Positions 40,231-52,083 of a stretch of 64,000 nucleotides of DNA are shown piece after piece; position 1 is the first letter of the stretch, and the number at the start of each line of letters is the position of its first letter. Both the position numbers and the translations under genes were made by a program. The notes below the pieces were generated by a model. The model had not been told where the DNA came from. It made no database searches and worked only from the letters and a program-made list of their open reading frames with translations. The DNA is from Opisthocomus hoazin (Eukaryota > Chordata > Aves > Opisthocomiformes > Opisthocomidae): contig NC_134433.1 of NCBI RefSeq assembly GCF_030867145.1, forward strand, positions 8,817,216 through 8,881,215, read 5' to 3'.

Positions 40231-43200
40231 GTAAGGCTCCCCAGCGCCCGCTTTCCCCCCAGTTAATGCTTTACTACCGGGTTAAAAAGCAACAGAGACA
40301 AAAGGGCTCCTATATCCCCTGTATCCAGATGAAGCAGGGGTTATTGCTGGTGGCATCGCATTCCCCCCAGCCATGGCCACTTCCAGGCAGCCCAATGTCC
40401 CACCATGGGTCTTCCAGACAGCTGCTTGGTCCGCACAGCATCCCCAGAAGCTGCTGCATGTGCAGGCTGGAGGCTCATCCTGCCCAGCCCTGCTCCGCGC
40501 ACCGGGGCCCCGTCTCCTCGCTGAGCCGCATCCAAATCCTTCTCAAGCTGCTGGACGGTGGCCTGAGAATCTGTTGTTATTTTTATTTTCTTTTACATTA
40601 ACTAAGAGGCAGCTGGGGCCAAGGCGGTGATTTGTGAGACCCAAGCGGCTCGAGACAGGACCATAAATCTCGCCGTCCACCGCCCCGCCGGGGAGGCAGG
40701 GCCAGCCCAGCGGCTGGGGCCGGGATGGAGCCTGGCTCCAAATCCCTGGTTGTCTTTGCTTGTGGGAGGCAGCCCCGAGAGCAGCCGCCGTGCAAGAGCA
40801 ATTGCTTAAAAAAGGCAGCGAGTGGAGCAGGCGGGCTCGGAGTCTTGCGAGGATGCATGTCCTCGGGTGGCCCGGGGCTGCTGCTCCTGCCACAGCAATT
40901 TGGTCCCCGTCCCCTCGGTGTGTGACGATGCGCTGTGCTAGAGGATGTGATGGTTGATAAAGAGCTTTGCTGTGCCCCCATGGCTGCTGTGGGCTCAGCC
41001 CTCGAGAGAGACCAGCACCCTTCCATCGGGAAGGGCCCCATGGCAGGAGGTTTGCAGGGAGAGCGGGGTGTCTGGCCATGAATTGGAAAAACTGGGTATT
41101 TTTGGGGTGCGGGGTGCCCAGCGCAGCCCAGAGGAGAGGCAGTAGCTCCCAGGGCTCAGTGCAAGCGAGTAGCTGTGGGGAGCAGCAGTGCCCATCCCAT
41201 CTTTTAGCACAGATTCTGTGGAAAGGAGGAAAAGCTTCCCAGGGCGTCATCGTGGGACCCCCACATTGCTCCCACCCTGTTCACCTGCACTTTGGCTCAC
41301 AGGGGTGATCCTCATCCCAAACCTCCCAAGCCAAGGTCTCAAGGATGCTCCACTGCAAAGGGTTTTGTGCTGGCCCAGACTGGTGTTAGTGGGAGCAGCG
41401 GAGGCTCTCCTAAGAGCCGAGCTCATGAAACCCCAGGGCTCCAGCAAACCCGGCCGGGGGCAGCTGCTCCTGCGCATGGGGAACCGGCAGCGACGGTTGC
41501 TCGGAGCGGGACTTCCTAAGGAAACGTGGCTTAAGCAACCCAGCTACAACGGGACAGGCAGCCGGGAGGGAGCAAAACCAGAACCAGCTCGGGGGGTGAG
41601 TGACAGGCAGGGGAGGAGGTTGGCATGAACTTGCTGTAATTCTTATTTTTTTGCTGTCTCGGTGGGGCTGGGCTCTGCCAGCAAGGGGCTGCCAGTGAGT
41701 GCGGCTGCCCACAGCCCCGTCGGCCACTGGCACCCCCTCGCTGCCCGCAACTTTGCCGCCAGTTCCCTGCCTGCACCCAGCTGCAGCGCTGGGGATTTTC
41801 TGTTCTGTGAAAGCAAATTTGGCAGGCAAATATCTGTTTATTTACAATTACCCCAGCTTTGGTCCCTGCTTGGCAGCAGGCGTGGGATGCTCACGGTGAT
41901 GCGTGCCGACACGTGGCTGTGCTGGAGGGCTGTGCGGCAGTGCCATCGGTGCAGACGAGGGACACGGGGCTGACCCCACCGAGAGACCCGGCGTCACCCT
42001 TGGGGAGCAGCTCCGTCCTCTGCCTGCCGATACGCCGAGATGGGGCAGTATCGCTGCTGGCCAGGCGATGCCGGGCGCTCCCCGGCTGGACGTCGCTTTC
42101 TGGCTTTTGTTTCCAGAGAACCTCGCACGTGAGGAGGCTGCGGGCTGAGCCGTGGGACGGGGCCGGCGAGGGAGGAGGGCTTGGCGGTTCTGCCCCGATG
42201 GGGAGTAACGCCAGAGGTCTTTTACTACCTGGGCAGGGCTCAAGGTGGCATTTGCAGCATGATGAGGAACTGATGCCTCGTTTGCCATGACCATGACTCA
42301 GTGGCGGGGTGGGGGCCACATCCTGCTCCACCACAGGGAGGGGTGCCCGGCCCTGTGTGCCCACCCCTGTGTGCCCACAGCCACCTCCGGTGGGCAGGGA
42401 CAGGGTGGCAGCAGCCCCGTGCTGGAGGCAGATTTAGGGAAACACTGCACCATGGTGCTGCCCAGCTCACAGCCTCCTGCAGCCCCAGGGTGATGGGGAA
42501 GATGCCCAGTGTAACCAGTGTCACCAAGCGTGGCCCTCTGCCTTGGAGGAGGAGGTTGGATCTAGGGTGGCAGCGGTGCTGAATGTCTGTTCCCATCCCC
42601 AGGTACTGGGGCAGATGCCATCCCTGAGGTCCCCTCGCCCCTGTCCCGGGATGCCGATGGGACTTCAAGCTAAAAAGCACTGTCCCCAAGAGGTCCCCAC
42701 AAGGTCCAACACCCATAGGGCAGACCTCCGGGCGGCACCCAGAGTTCCCCCATTTTCCCCCATGGCCATCGGTTGGGTGCCCGAGGACGGGCTGGCGTCA
42801 CAGGCCATCCCACGGGCAACGCGCTGCCTCTGTCACGGCCAGTGGGACCGGTGCCCACGGCGGCGGGGACAAAAACCAGACCGCTCCTTTTTTAGCCCCG
42901 GGAACGCGCTGCCGGGAGTGCTACCCAAAATGGTTGCTCACCCATGTTTATAGTCTCCCTGAGTCAGAGTTAATCCAGTGGCAGCTTTATGCCATAGGTT
43001 AAATAGTGTCAGGAGCCAGCCCTAATGGCTGTGCAATGGGCTGGGAAAGGCAGGGAGAGCTCCGTGCCGACTACAGCAGTGTCCCCAACCCTGCTCCGGC
43101 AGCCCTCTTGCACCCAGGGCCACAGCTCCGCACTTCCCTTTGCTGGATGGGGAATAGTGGCCCTGGACGTGACTGTGTCCAGACGTATCCCTGTCTTGGC

Positions 43201-46200
43201 TGTGGAGGCACTGATCTTTGCAGAGTGGCTATGAAGTGGATCAGGAGGGTCTGGGTGGGTCACCGAGCCCAGCAAGCTGCAAACTCGCTGTAGACTTGAA
43301 TCACAAATGGCGGATGGCCACCCTGCTCCACCTGCCTCCACCCACCCTCAACCACAAAATGTGTCCCAGTCCCCTGAGTAAATCACCCCACTGCGGAGGT
43401 CAGGTCCCACAGCTGCTGCATGCCTTGGGCAAAGAGTGAGAGAGCTCAGCAACACATCCTTCACCCAGCTGGGGGGAATTTGGCAAATCAACCCTGAGGT
43501 GGGACTTAGTAGGAAGCCCCAGTCCACAGCGATGTGCTGGGGCATGGAGCTCCTGTAGATGAGCACTGGTGGTCATGCTCACTTCACTACCTTACCCTAT
43601 CCAGGTGGGTTTTCCTCTACGAGAAGGGCTACCAGTCTCAGGACAGCATCGTCAGCTCGGTCTCAGTGAAGCTGAAAGGCCTGACACTGACCAACGAGAG
43701 TGTCCTGGGCCCTCACATCTGGGATGTGGTGGATTATGTTTTTCCACCCCAGGTAAGGAGGCAGGGTGAAAGGGTTTGAGGGTGTTGCTTTTGTGCTGAC
43801 AGCCATTCTTCCCCTCATGCTGAGGTACAGATGGGCTCCTCGGTGTAGGGTGTCCATGAGACTAACCATGAAATGGTGTCCCTGTGGTGGAAAGCGGGTT
43901 GCTCCTGCCACAAACCTCTGCCCACATATCACCCTGGGGGAGTGTTTGGTGCTTGGGACTCACCATGGGTGATGGGGCATGTTTGAGGCTGCCCTCAAAA
44001 AGATCAAGGCTCTTTCGGTGCCTCCAAACGAGCATCTCTGGCAGCAAGGGGGTCATCCACTGTCCCCGGGGCTGGTGGACCACAGCTCCCCAGGGCCACC
44101 ACCAACTTCCCGAGCAGCGGAGGAGGAGGGTGGATGACCCAGCCTTGGGGAGAAAGGTGCTGTCTGCCTGGACATGCGCCGGTGCTTTGGGTGCCCTACC
44201 CCTCGGCCCAGGGACAGGGTCCTCACAGAGACTCCATCAGAAAATGTCATGCCAGCTGTGAGCTCGTTGGCTTTGTCTCTGCAGGGAGACAGCTCATTTG
44301 TGGTGATGACCAACTTCATTGTCACCCCTGGACAGAAACAAGGAACCTGCCCGGAGGTAAACACAGTGGCTTCCTGCAGCTGCCTCAGCGTCTGTAGTTC
44401 AGGGGGGTTGTGGTGGTGGCACTGAGGAAGGAGTTTTCTTGACCTTGAGAGGTTTGGTGAAAGCCTGAGCCTGGCCCCATATTATTGTTCCTGACTTGGG
44501 AGTGCTACGTGAAGGCTTTTATTCTGCTGAAAAACAGTCAGCATCCATTTAAGTTTTCTTCCCTTCGAGATGATCAAGCAAAGCAGGCTTGAGGCTTGAA
44601 TAAAAGCATCTGCCTGGAGTTGAAAAAAGAAATTCCCCCTTTTTTCTGCTTAATCTGGACAACCTTGGTTGGGAAGCGGCGTGTGGCCGAGGCTCTGGCT
44701 GCAGCCAAGCAGCATTTCCCCCGAGAAAAATGCTGCCTGGTGAAGCAGGAGGGACAGAGAGACCGAAAGCGCAGGGTGTGATGCTGAGAGGCGGCTGCCT
44801 GCTTTCTCCAAACAGCTGCCGGACGCCGGGCTCTGCACGCAGGACAGCGACTGCAGCAAAGGGAGATACAGCCGCCAAGGACAAGGTACGGCCCGCGGCC
44901 CCGAGGCTCTGGCAACGGCGTTTCTGGCGAGACACGCTGAGCACAGCTTGCTTCGGCGAAGCTGCAGGGCTGGTATGTCTGGTGGTGGGACCTGCTTTGG
45001 ACCACCAGCTGACGGGGTTTGGGAAAAGCCTCTGACATCCCCGGTGAGAGTCCCACCTGGGTTGGTCCTGCTTGCCTCTTCCAAAAGAGATCTGAGCTGT
45101 AAAAATCTCTCACAACTAAAGGTTAATCAAGACTAAACCATTTCCCCCAGACTGCTGTCTTTCTAACAGCTCGGCATCTTCTGAGGTGTATTTTAGCAAG
45201 ACAAATGCCCAGTTGCTCCGCTGTACAATAGTGCAAGAGAAACCACTGCCCCAAGCTGAGAGGACACCGTTAATTAACCTTTTTATAAAGGGATACCAAA
45301 GCCCTGAGCATTTTATGCCTTGGATGTCTGTGGCGGGGCTGAAGCTCCAAGCAGATCCCATCCATCCCAGCGTGAGGCCGGGATTTCCCAGTATCCAGGT
45401 GTGTGAGCAGCCGTCTCTCTTCCCCACAGGGCTCATGACGGGCAAGTGTGTGCCTTTCAACAGCTCTGTGAAGACCTGTGAGATCTTTGGCTGGTGCCCT
45501 GTTGAGGTTGATGACCACATTCCCAAGTAAGCAATGATGTCACTGCCGCCTTCTCCACTCCGGTTCCACCGCAGCTGCACCAGCAGCACTCGGTGTAGGG
45601 CAGAGCAAGCCTGGGCTCTGCGGGTTGCTGCCAGGATAGCCTGGGTTGATGCAGACACCATGGCTGTACATAATGCCTGGTGCTCCCTGGGGGTTTGTGC
45701 CTCTCCTGGCATGGTTTGCTTCCCACCTCGCTGGTGGCTCAGCCCATCTCTGCTGGGTGCTCTGTGCATGGACCAGCAGCCCCCATCTACCTCACTTGCC
45801 TTCAGAGTAAAATTGTGATCTGCCCTTGAGATGTTCTCCACCTCCACACTCCATGGGCCACTGCGAAACACCTCCTGGTAGATGCAAAGTCCTGTTCCTC
45901 CTTGCCTCCTCTTCCCACAGGGGGGCCACAGGGACAGCCATGGGTCTGCCAAGGGTCCCAGAGAAGCACCGAGGGCCCCTGAGCTCTCTTCCAGCCATCT
46001 CACTGTACCTTTGGGGTTTCTCAACTGAAATCTCGGCACCTAACACCATCTCTGTCCCCTAACAAGCACTTCCCTTCTTCCTTGGGGCTTTTCTGAACCT
46101 TGTTGGAATCTTTCGCTTAGAAAGGGCAGGGACTAGATCACCAGATTTTCTGGGTGCTGCTTGTCCCACCAAATGGGGCTTTCTGTAAAGGCTGGAGAGC

Positions 46201-49200
46201 TCAGTGATGGACACATGCCAACACTTGTGTTTTTCAGCCCTGCCCTGTTGTCAGAAGCAGAGAAGTTCACCTTGTTCATCAAGAACAGCATCACCTTCCC
46301 CAGGTTCAAGGTGTCCAGGTAAGGGGAAGTTTTGGGGGGCAGCTTCTGCTCGGTTCACCCAGCCGTGTCCCTAAGGGGAAACCAGGGGCAGAGCTGGATG
46401 CTTGATACAGAGGACACCGTCCCTCACCAGCAAGTCCAGATCTACTCTAACTGCCGCACCACTCACCAGATTCACTGGTAGGAACTGAGACGTTTCCCTC
46501 CCAAATCTGTCCCACCTCAGCTGGTAGCTGTGGTTACAGGAAAGGTTTCTGGAATTAATGTCCCCTGAGTTACCCTCATGTGATGCACATTAAAATACAT
46601 TGTCTCTGATTCTGCATTTTTCCCCTCCCTTTTCCTCCCCAAAGATAACAGTAAAATACTAAATGCCTCAGTGGCGTGTGGGCAGCCAGGATGAGCTTGC
46701 TGCCCAAAAATGAGCAGAAGCCCCTCTTACTGTCACGGTTCCCACCTGTTTCTGCAGTGGGTCGTAGGGTCGGCCCCTTCCAGGCAGCGCTGGAAACGGT
46801 GCTGCCGGCGCACACGGTAGGATTTGCGATGACACTGATTATAGATCTGGTTTGGAACAAACTAACAGAAGCTCTTTGTGCTGAAGATGGCGGATTCCTC
46901 TCTAAGCCGATCGCGTCCCTGCGCTGCAGCCAAGGTTAAACACCGTGGCAGCCGGCACGCTTGGCAAAGTCTTGAGCCCCTCGTGCCGAGGGGTGCCTGG
47001 GAGAGGGGATCCCCCACCAGCAGCAGGGAGGGGTGGCAACTGGAGCGAGGGCAGGCAGGAGAGGGGACGGGGTGGGGGAGAGCAGGCCCTGCGAGGGGAG
47101 GGCGGCCAGGCTGGCTGCTGTTCCAGGGGCTGAGCCAGAGCCAGTTGGGGCCATGGGGAAACTTCCTGCCTTTGATCACTGCTGCTAATTAACTGCTGAG
47201 TGTAAACGATGGGACGGGGTTGAGCAAGGGACACATCTTACAAAACTGAGTCGGGGAGGTTTCACAGAAGTACTATTTTAAGATGAAGGAGCAGAGCGGC
47301 GTGGAAGGCAAGACATTGTCCTTCCCTTTTCACCCTTTCTGGAGGAGATGGCAAAATCCAGCTAAGTGTGAAAACTGTGGGATACGCTATCCATGAGCTG
47401 TCCCAGATGGAAACTGTTGGTGCATGGAGCATTGCCTGGTAGAGCCTGTGAGTGAGCTGACATGTGAATGGGAGAGGAGGCTGGGAGGGATGGTGGAGGT
47501 CATGGGAGGGTTTGCAAAGCTAAGGAACAAGAGACGGGGCTGTTAAAAGACATGAGGACAGGCAGACATGCTGAAGAAATGGGTTTGGGCAGCAAGCAAA
47601 GCAGCAAACCCAAAGCAGAGGTGGAGACCATTTGCGGGAGAGAAAACAGCAGAGAAGATTCCTCTGCAAGAGGAGGTTCGGGGGACATGAGTCGCTGGGA
47701 GGCTGGTAGGAGAAACCAGGCAGGACGGGAAGAAAGGGTCCACTCTCCATGTGTGGGGTCTGCTCAGCACGTGGGGGAGGAGGATGAGGCCCCACACTTT
47801 GAAGTTACCTGGCTTTGAGCAATGGATTGGACCGGGGACTTCCAGAGGTCCTTTCCCACCCAAATTATTGGGTTATTCAGACTCTTTCTCATTCTCTTTT
47901 CCTTCACAGGCGCAACTTGGTTGAGAGCGTTACCAAGCAGTACCTGAAGAGATGCACCTATCACAAAGTCACCGATTCCTTATGCCCCGTGTTTGACCTG
48001 GGATACATAGTAAAGGAATCGGGTCAGAATTTTACCTTCCTGGCTGTTAAGGTACCTCAATTTCAAAGGATGTGTCTTGCTGATGTGGGGAGGGGGACAC
48101 CGACAGGGCAATCATCCCCAGCCCGTTGAGATGTGAGGAAACTGTTTTCTCAAGGACTTGCGAGGCAGTGTCAGAATTAGCTCTTAAAGATTAGGAATCT
48201 CTTTGGGCGTGGCCTAATAATTAAGCCTTTCTTGGGAACTCCCCTGTAAGATTGACAAGATTTCACTCACTGGCAGCAAATCTAGGGTTCAGTTTGTTTT
48301 AATTTGTGCAGTGAGTAACTAGAGCTGGATGCCCAAATCCCACGCGACTGAGCTCAGAATCCTCGGCTGGACAGTCAAATATTGGTCATTGCGCAACGCA
48401 AACTGCAGCCTCTCCCCAGGCTCGGAAGTGCAGCTTTGCCCATCGCTTCTCAGGGCGATATGCAAGAATATTGGCTGTTTCTGCACTGCAGAGCCTTCAG
48501 CTAACTTTGCCAGGCATTGAACAAAATCAGAGACTTGCATAGATTAACGGTGCAAAAAGCAGAGCCTTTGAGGCACAGCTAGTTAAAACCTGGAGCGAGC
48601 TCAGGAGGGACTGCTTCATTTCCTAGCAGAAAACCTCATAGAGGAGGTTTTCTTCTGATTTTCATGGGTTCTTTTCACTTTCCTCTATGGTCTTGTTAAA
48701 TTGCCTTTCATTTTCCCTGTGACGTTGAAGGTTTAATGGCAGGGTTAAGCCTCGGGGCAGGCAAATCTCATGGGTAAAATCAGGCAAGGGAAGGCTGTCC
48801 CACTAGGACTGTGGGGGATCTGCAGTGGGCACTGTTTCTCAGGACCATGCCGTGGGGATGGGATGCTGACCAGGAACAAGAGGGCATGACTTCAGTCGTG
48901 TATCCAGCATTTTGGGCAGAAGCAAGCGCCTCTGCATGGGGTGATGCATAGGGCACGAAGCCAAGGATGCCCAGGAGGGCTGAAGCAGCGGTGGGGTCTG
49001 TGTACCCTGGAGAGTCAGGGCACCTCGTAGCATTGAGAAAGGCCACATAGGAGGAGAGAAGGAGTTTCTTCATGCAGACTAGGTCCAAGGAGGTTGGGCT
49101 GAGCAGGGCAACCTCGTGACTCCTCTCTTGGCTGCTGCAGGGTGGAGTGGTGGGCATCACCATAGACTGGAACTGTGACCTCGACTGGCCCGTCCGGTAC

Positions 49201-52083
49201 TGCAAACCCATTTACCAGTTCCACGGTCTTTACAATGACGACAGTAATGTTTCACCAGGCTTCAACTTCAGGTAAGGAGACCCCTGTTAACTCTCCAGGC
49301 AGAATTCAGAGGTGACCTCTTTCAGGATCCCACAGCATTCAAGGGATGGTGGAAGATCAGGGACCATTCCCCAAAATACTCACTACCTTTGCAGTGCCAG
49401 ACAGCACTGCTCTCTTTAGAATGGCATGAGAAAAGTGATAACCCATCTCTCGGCCTCAAAATTACCCTGTTGCCTTTCCCTGTACATCTCCTCACCCTTG
49501 CAGAGTCTCCTGCTCAGCTGAGCTTGCGGGAAGCCCCTTGAAAGGCTGGAAATGGTGCAAGGTCACCTTGCGTGTTCTTGCACTTCAAAGCATTGAGCCA
49601 CAGCATGACACTTAGGCATGAGCTGCTGCTCTCACTGCCGCTCTGGGTGCAGCTGCCACTAGTGCTGCACTAATATCCGCTGTCACAGAGCACTTGGGGT
49701 CATCAGATGTCGGCACAAGCAGGAGCTCTAGCTACAGCCTGCAGACAGGGAAACAGAGGCACAGAAGGGATAGGTGCAAACAGCCCAGCTCCTTTTTGGG
49801 GGTGGTGGTGGGGAGTTAAGGATAGGGTCAGGAGCAGGTCCTTGAGAGAGCATCCCCAGCTCTTTGTCCTGCTCTGCAGCCCACCAAGATCCCGATGCTG
49901 TTGGGTTGCAGGGGACTGTTAGACACCTTTGCAGGACATTAACGTTTGCGATCCGAACGGACAGATATGCCAAATACTACAAAGAAGATGGGACAGACAA
50001 GAGGACGCTCTACAAGGTGTTTGGGATCCGGTTTGACATCTTGGTGAATGGCAAGGTAAGGGTGGCCAGGCGCTGGGTTTGCCCCCGGATGCCCAGGATG
50101 GCAGTGCCATGTCCTCAGGAATGTACCAGCTCTGGAACACAGCGCCAGGGTTTCCTGGGGCCAGGAAAACCAGTGCAAGTGGCTTCCCCAGGTGCTGGCC
50201 TGCTCACAGCAGCCCTTGGGAACTGCTGGGGAAAGGAACATAGAGGGCAAGCCCATTTTACAGGTCACGTCTGTCAGCTGCGGTTTGGTCAGTGGCTTTG
50301 TTGCAAAAAACATCATGAGGGAGGGAACTGTGGAAAGTCAAAACCTTTTACTGATATTTCCAAAAGCTGATAATTTGCATTTTTCTATTTTGTCTTTTTC
50401 TTCCCTTTGGGAGAACAGGATTTGTTGGTTGTGTTCCCATTAGGAATATTTAAAGAGTATACTTCTTTTTTTTAAATTAAAAATACAGGAAGCAAAGTAA
50501 TTTCAACTTATGTCAGCCTAAAACCAACCTACCATATTTTTCTGTTTGACCAATGAGCTTAAAACCAGCTCTTACCCAGCTCCTGTTTCTCTCTGTGCTG
50601 TGGTTGTGGTTTGGGTTGCTGCAAGGCTCTTCAGCTAAACCCCACCTATGTCTGTGGCACCCTGTTTTTTTAGCCCTGGTCTGATTGTAACACATCACCT
50701 ATTTTCTCTGATTTTATTCAGGCAGGCAAATTTGACATCATCCCAACCATGACCACAATTGGCTCTGGAATTGGTATTTTTGGAGTGGTAAGTTCAGATA
50801 TTTCCAGCTTCTGTATGAAGACTCTCAAATTATTCTGCTTGCCTGTGACGTCCATGGGGAAGTGTCCCTGAGCGGCAGTGAAATACGGTTTCCTGCTCGG
50901 GCACCAAGGGATGGGCAAAAGGGGGAAAGGGGGTGCTCTCCTGCCTCGCTAGCTCAGGAAAATCGATTCCTGCTGCCCACCGGCTGATGTGAATTCTGCT
51001 CGCGGGAGCCGCTGCCCTGCCGAGTGAGGGGAAGGCGGGCTTTCACGGCAGGGCCGTGTCTTGATATCTTGATAGTTTCAAGTTCGAGCTGGTATTGAGG
51101 GGGTTTGGGAGGTGATGGGCGGTATCTCACGCACAACAGAAAACCAGCATCCTATTTGGCTGTGGTCATAAAAGACTTCTGCATGTTCTGAAGGGTGTTG
51201 TGCTCCGCATATACCTAAAGTGGAAACACTTGATTTCTGTTGACTTAAATAGCCCGGTCTTTAGCCCAGCACACCTAAAGGGACATTCGGGGGCTATATG
51301 CTCTTAGCAGCTGCCACGTTGTGGGTTGGAGCAGAGGTGACCCAAGCTGGAAGTACAAGGTGGCACAGGTGAGCTGGGAGGGCAGCCCCAACCCTAACCG
51401 TGCTTTGATTTAAGGCCTCTGTCCTCTGCGACCTGCTCCTGCTGCATTTTCTCCAAGGACGGGACTATTACAAGCAGAAGAAATTCAAATATGCGGAACA
51501 GGAGCCTGTAAGTAACAGCGAGCTGCTGCCCTGCAGAGGCTCTTGCGGGTGTGTGAGTCTGGATGTGTGCATGGGTAATGATGCTGTAACACAAACAACA
51601 TTTATATTGAGGAGCAACCAGTCACCCTCCTGAGCTAGTGGGAATCCTGAGCCCTCAGGACTGTCAGAGACAGGAACCATGAATCTCCTCTCAAAAACCA
51701 CAGAGATCTTCTCTGTGTGACTCACTGTTAACAGCTTTATTCGCTCCCTTTATCCCCAGATATTCCAATATCTGGTAACACTCGCATCACTTTAACGGAA
51801 GCAGGGCCAGACCTGTGCTTTAGCAAAATGGGGAATGTCCCCTTTTCTGAGAACATCTCCGTGACCGTGGGATGTTTTGTGGCCTTTCATAGGACACGAA
51901 AACAGCTCTCCTCAAATTCATCTGAAAATATGCTTATACATCGGGGGTTAGCAGTTGCTCTTCAACCACATTTTTTCCAGGCATTAGAAAGGGGCAAGTC
52001 TGTAACGGAATCATTGTTTTCTCTCATTTAACCCCCAGTCAAAGTTGCATAAGAAGGAAAAGCAGCTGGACAACACGCAGTGA
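40094..52083 (+). CDS. P2RX1: P2RX1: P2X1 ATP-gated cation channel (12 exons, complete)
   Basis: P2X1 is a trimeric plasma-membrane channel opened by extracellular ATP that passes Na+ and Ca2+. Exons: 40094-40230, 43605-43752, 44285-44356, 44816-44885, 45430-45526, 46238-46318, 47910-48051, 49141-49271, 49965-50055, 50722-50787, 51415-51507, 52039-52083. They give 390 residues in frame; human P2X1 has 399. Visible features are the N-terminal [15 protein letters not shown] with the PKC-type TPR site, TM1 (about 29-50), ATP-contact K68/K70, T186, N291-F-R293 and K310, TM2 (about 334-357) and the YXXXK trafficking motif Y364-K368. All ten ectodomain cysteines are present (117, 126, 132, 149, 159, 165, 217, 227, 261, 270). 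P2RX1 rather than P2RX4 or P2RX5 is supported by the [17 protein letters not shown] start, GWCPVEVDD and the ATP2A3 neighbour. Confidence 0.96.
40231..43604 (+). other. P2RX1 intron 1 (3.4 kb)
   Basis: GC-rich intron with no recognised coding, RNA or repeat feature. It ends at a pyrimidine-rich cttaccctatccag acceptor. Confidence 0.8.
43605..43752 (+). CDS. P2RX1: P2RX1 exon 2 (residues 46-95)
   Basis: This 148-nt exon encodes [20 protein letters not shown] at the top of TM1, then SVKLKG with ATP-contact K68 and K70, and [11 protein letters not shown]. Donor gtaagg, phase 0. Confidence 0.95.
44285..44356 (+). CDS. P2RX1: P2RX1 exon 3 (residues 96-119)
   Basis: This 72-nt exon encodes [20 protein letters not shown] and then TCPE; C117 is the first conserved ectodomain cysteine. 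Phase 0 at both ends. Confidence 0.95.
44816..44885 (+). CDS. P2RX1: P2RX1 exon 4 (residues 120-143; cysteine-rich head)
   Basis: This 70-nt exon follows ctccaaacag. It encodes [20 protein letters not shown], the head domain with C126 and C132, followed by QGQ. The basic stretch is shorter in charge than the human KAKRKAQ. Donor gtacgg. Confidence 0.93.
45430..45526 (+). CDS. P2RX1: P2RX1 exon 5 (residues 143-175)
   Basis: This 97-nt exon encodes [20 protein letters not shown] and then [12 protein letters not shown]. It contains C149, C159, C165 and the glycosylation sequon N153-S-S. Donor gtaagc. Confidence 0.95.
46238..46318 (+). CDS. P2RX1: P2RX1 exon 6 (residues 175-202)
   Basis: This 81-nt exon encodes [20 protein letters not shown] and then PRFKVSR. 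T186 is the ATP-contact threonine. Position 184 is lysine, so the N184-F-T glycosylation sequon of human P2X1 is absent. Confidence 0.95.
47910..48051 (+). CDS. P2RX1: P2RX1 exon 7 (residues 202-249)
   Basis: This 142-nt exon follows ttttccttcacag and encodes [20 protein letters not shown], then [20 protein letters not shown]. It has C217, C227 and sequon N242-F-T. It ends AVK before gtacct, phase 0. Confidence 0.94.
49141..49271 (+). CDS. P2RX1: P2RX1 exon 8 (residues 250-293)
   Basis: This 131-nt exon encodes [20 protein letters not shown] and then [20 protein letters not shown], ending FNF and two bases of R293. C261 and C270 pair; N285-V-S is a sequon; N291-F-R293 contacts ATP. There is one residue more than human in the GLYNDDSN loop. 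Confidence 0.95.
49965..50055 (+). CDS. P2RX1: P2RX1 exon 9 (residues 293-323)
   Basis: With the acceptor ...cggacag at 49964 the exon reads [21 protein letters not shown] and then [10 protein letters not shown], matching the family spacing between NFR and the ATP-contact lysine K310. A more canonical looking acceptor (ctttgcag) lies 30 nt upstream at 49934, also in frame, and would add ten residues. I chose the downstream one on homology. Donor gtaagg. Confidence 0.85.
50722..50787 (+). CDS. P2RX1: P2RX1 exon 10 (residues 324-345; TM2 start)
   Basis: This 66-nt exon encodes [20 protein letters not shown] and then GV, entering the pore-lining TM2. Acceptor ttttattcag and donor gtaagt; phase 0. 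Confidence 0.96.
51415..51507 (+). CDS. P2RX1: P2RX1 exon 11 (residues 346-376; TM2 end, tail)
   Basis: This 93-nt exon encodes [20 protein letters not shown] and then [11 protein letters not shown]. It has the conserved TM2 aspartate D351 and the YXXXK membrane-retention motif. Acceptor ttgatttaag; donor gtaagt. Confidence 0.95.
52039..52083 (+). CDS. P2RX1: P2RX1 exon 12 coding part (residues 377-390, stop)
   Basis: After acccccag it reads [14 protein letters not shown] and TGA at 52081-52083. The C-terminus is basic and about nine residues shorter than in human. A strong gtaagt donor starts at 52087, just after the stop. Confidence 0.88.
   Translation, partial: SKLHKKEKQLDNTQ

Noticed and set aside
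45116-46039. Minus-strand frame of 307 codons
   Set aside because: It lies opposite P2RX1 exon 5 and its introns. It has no family resemblance and is best seen as an antisense shadow.
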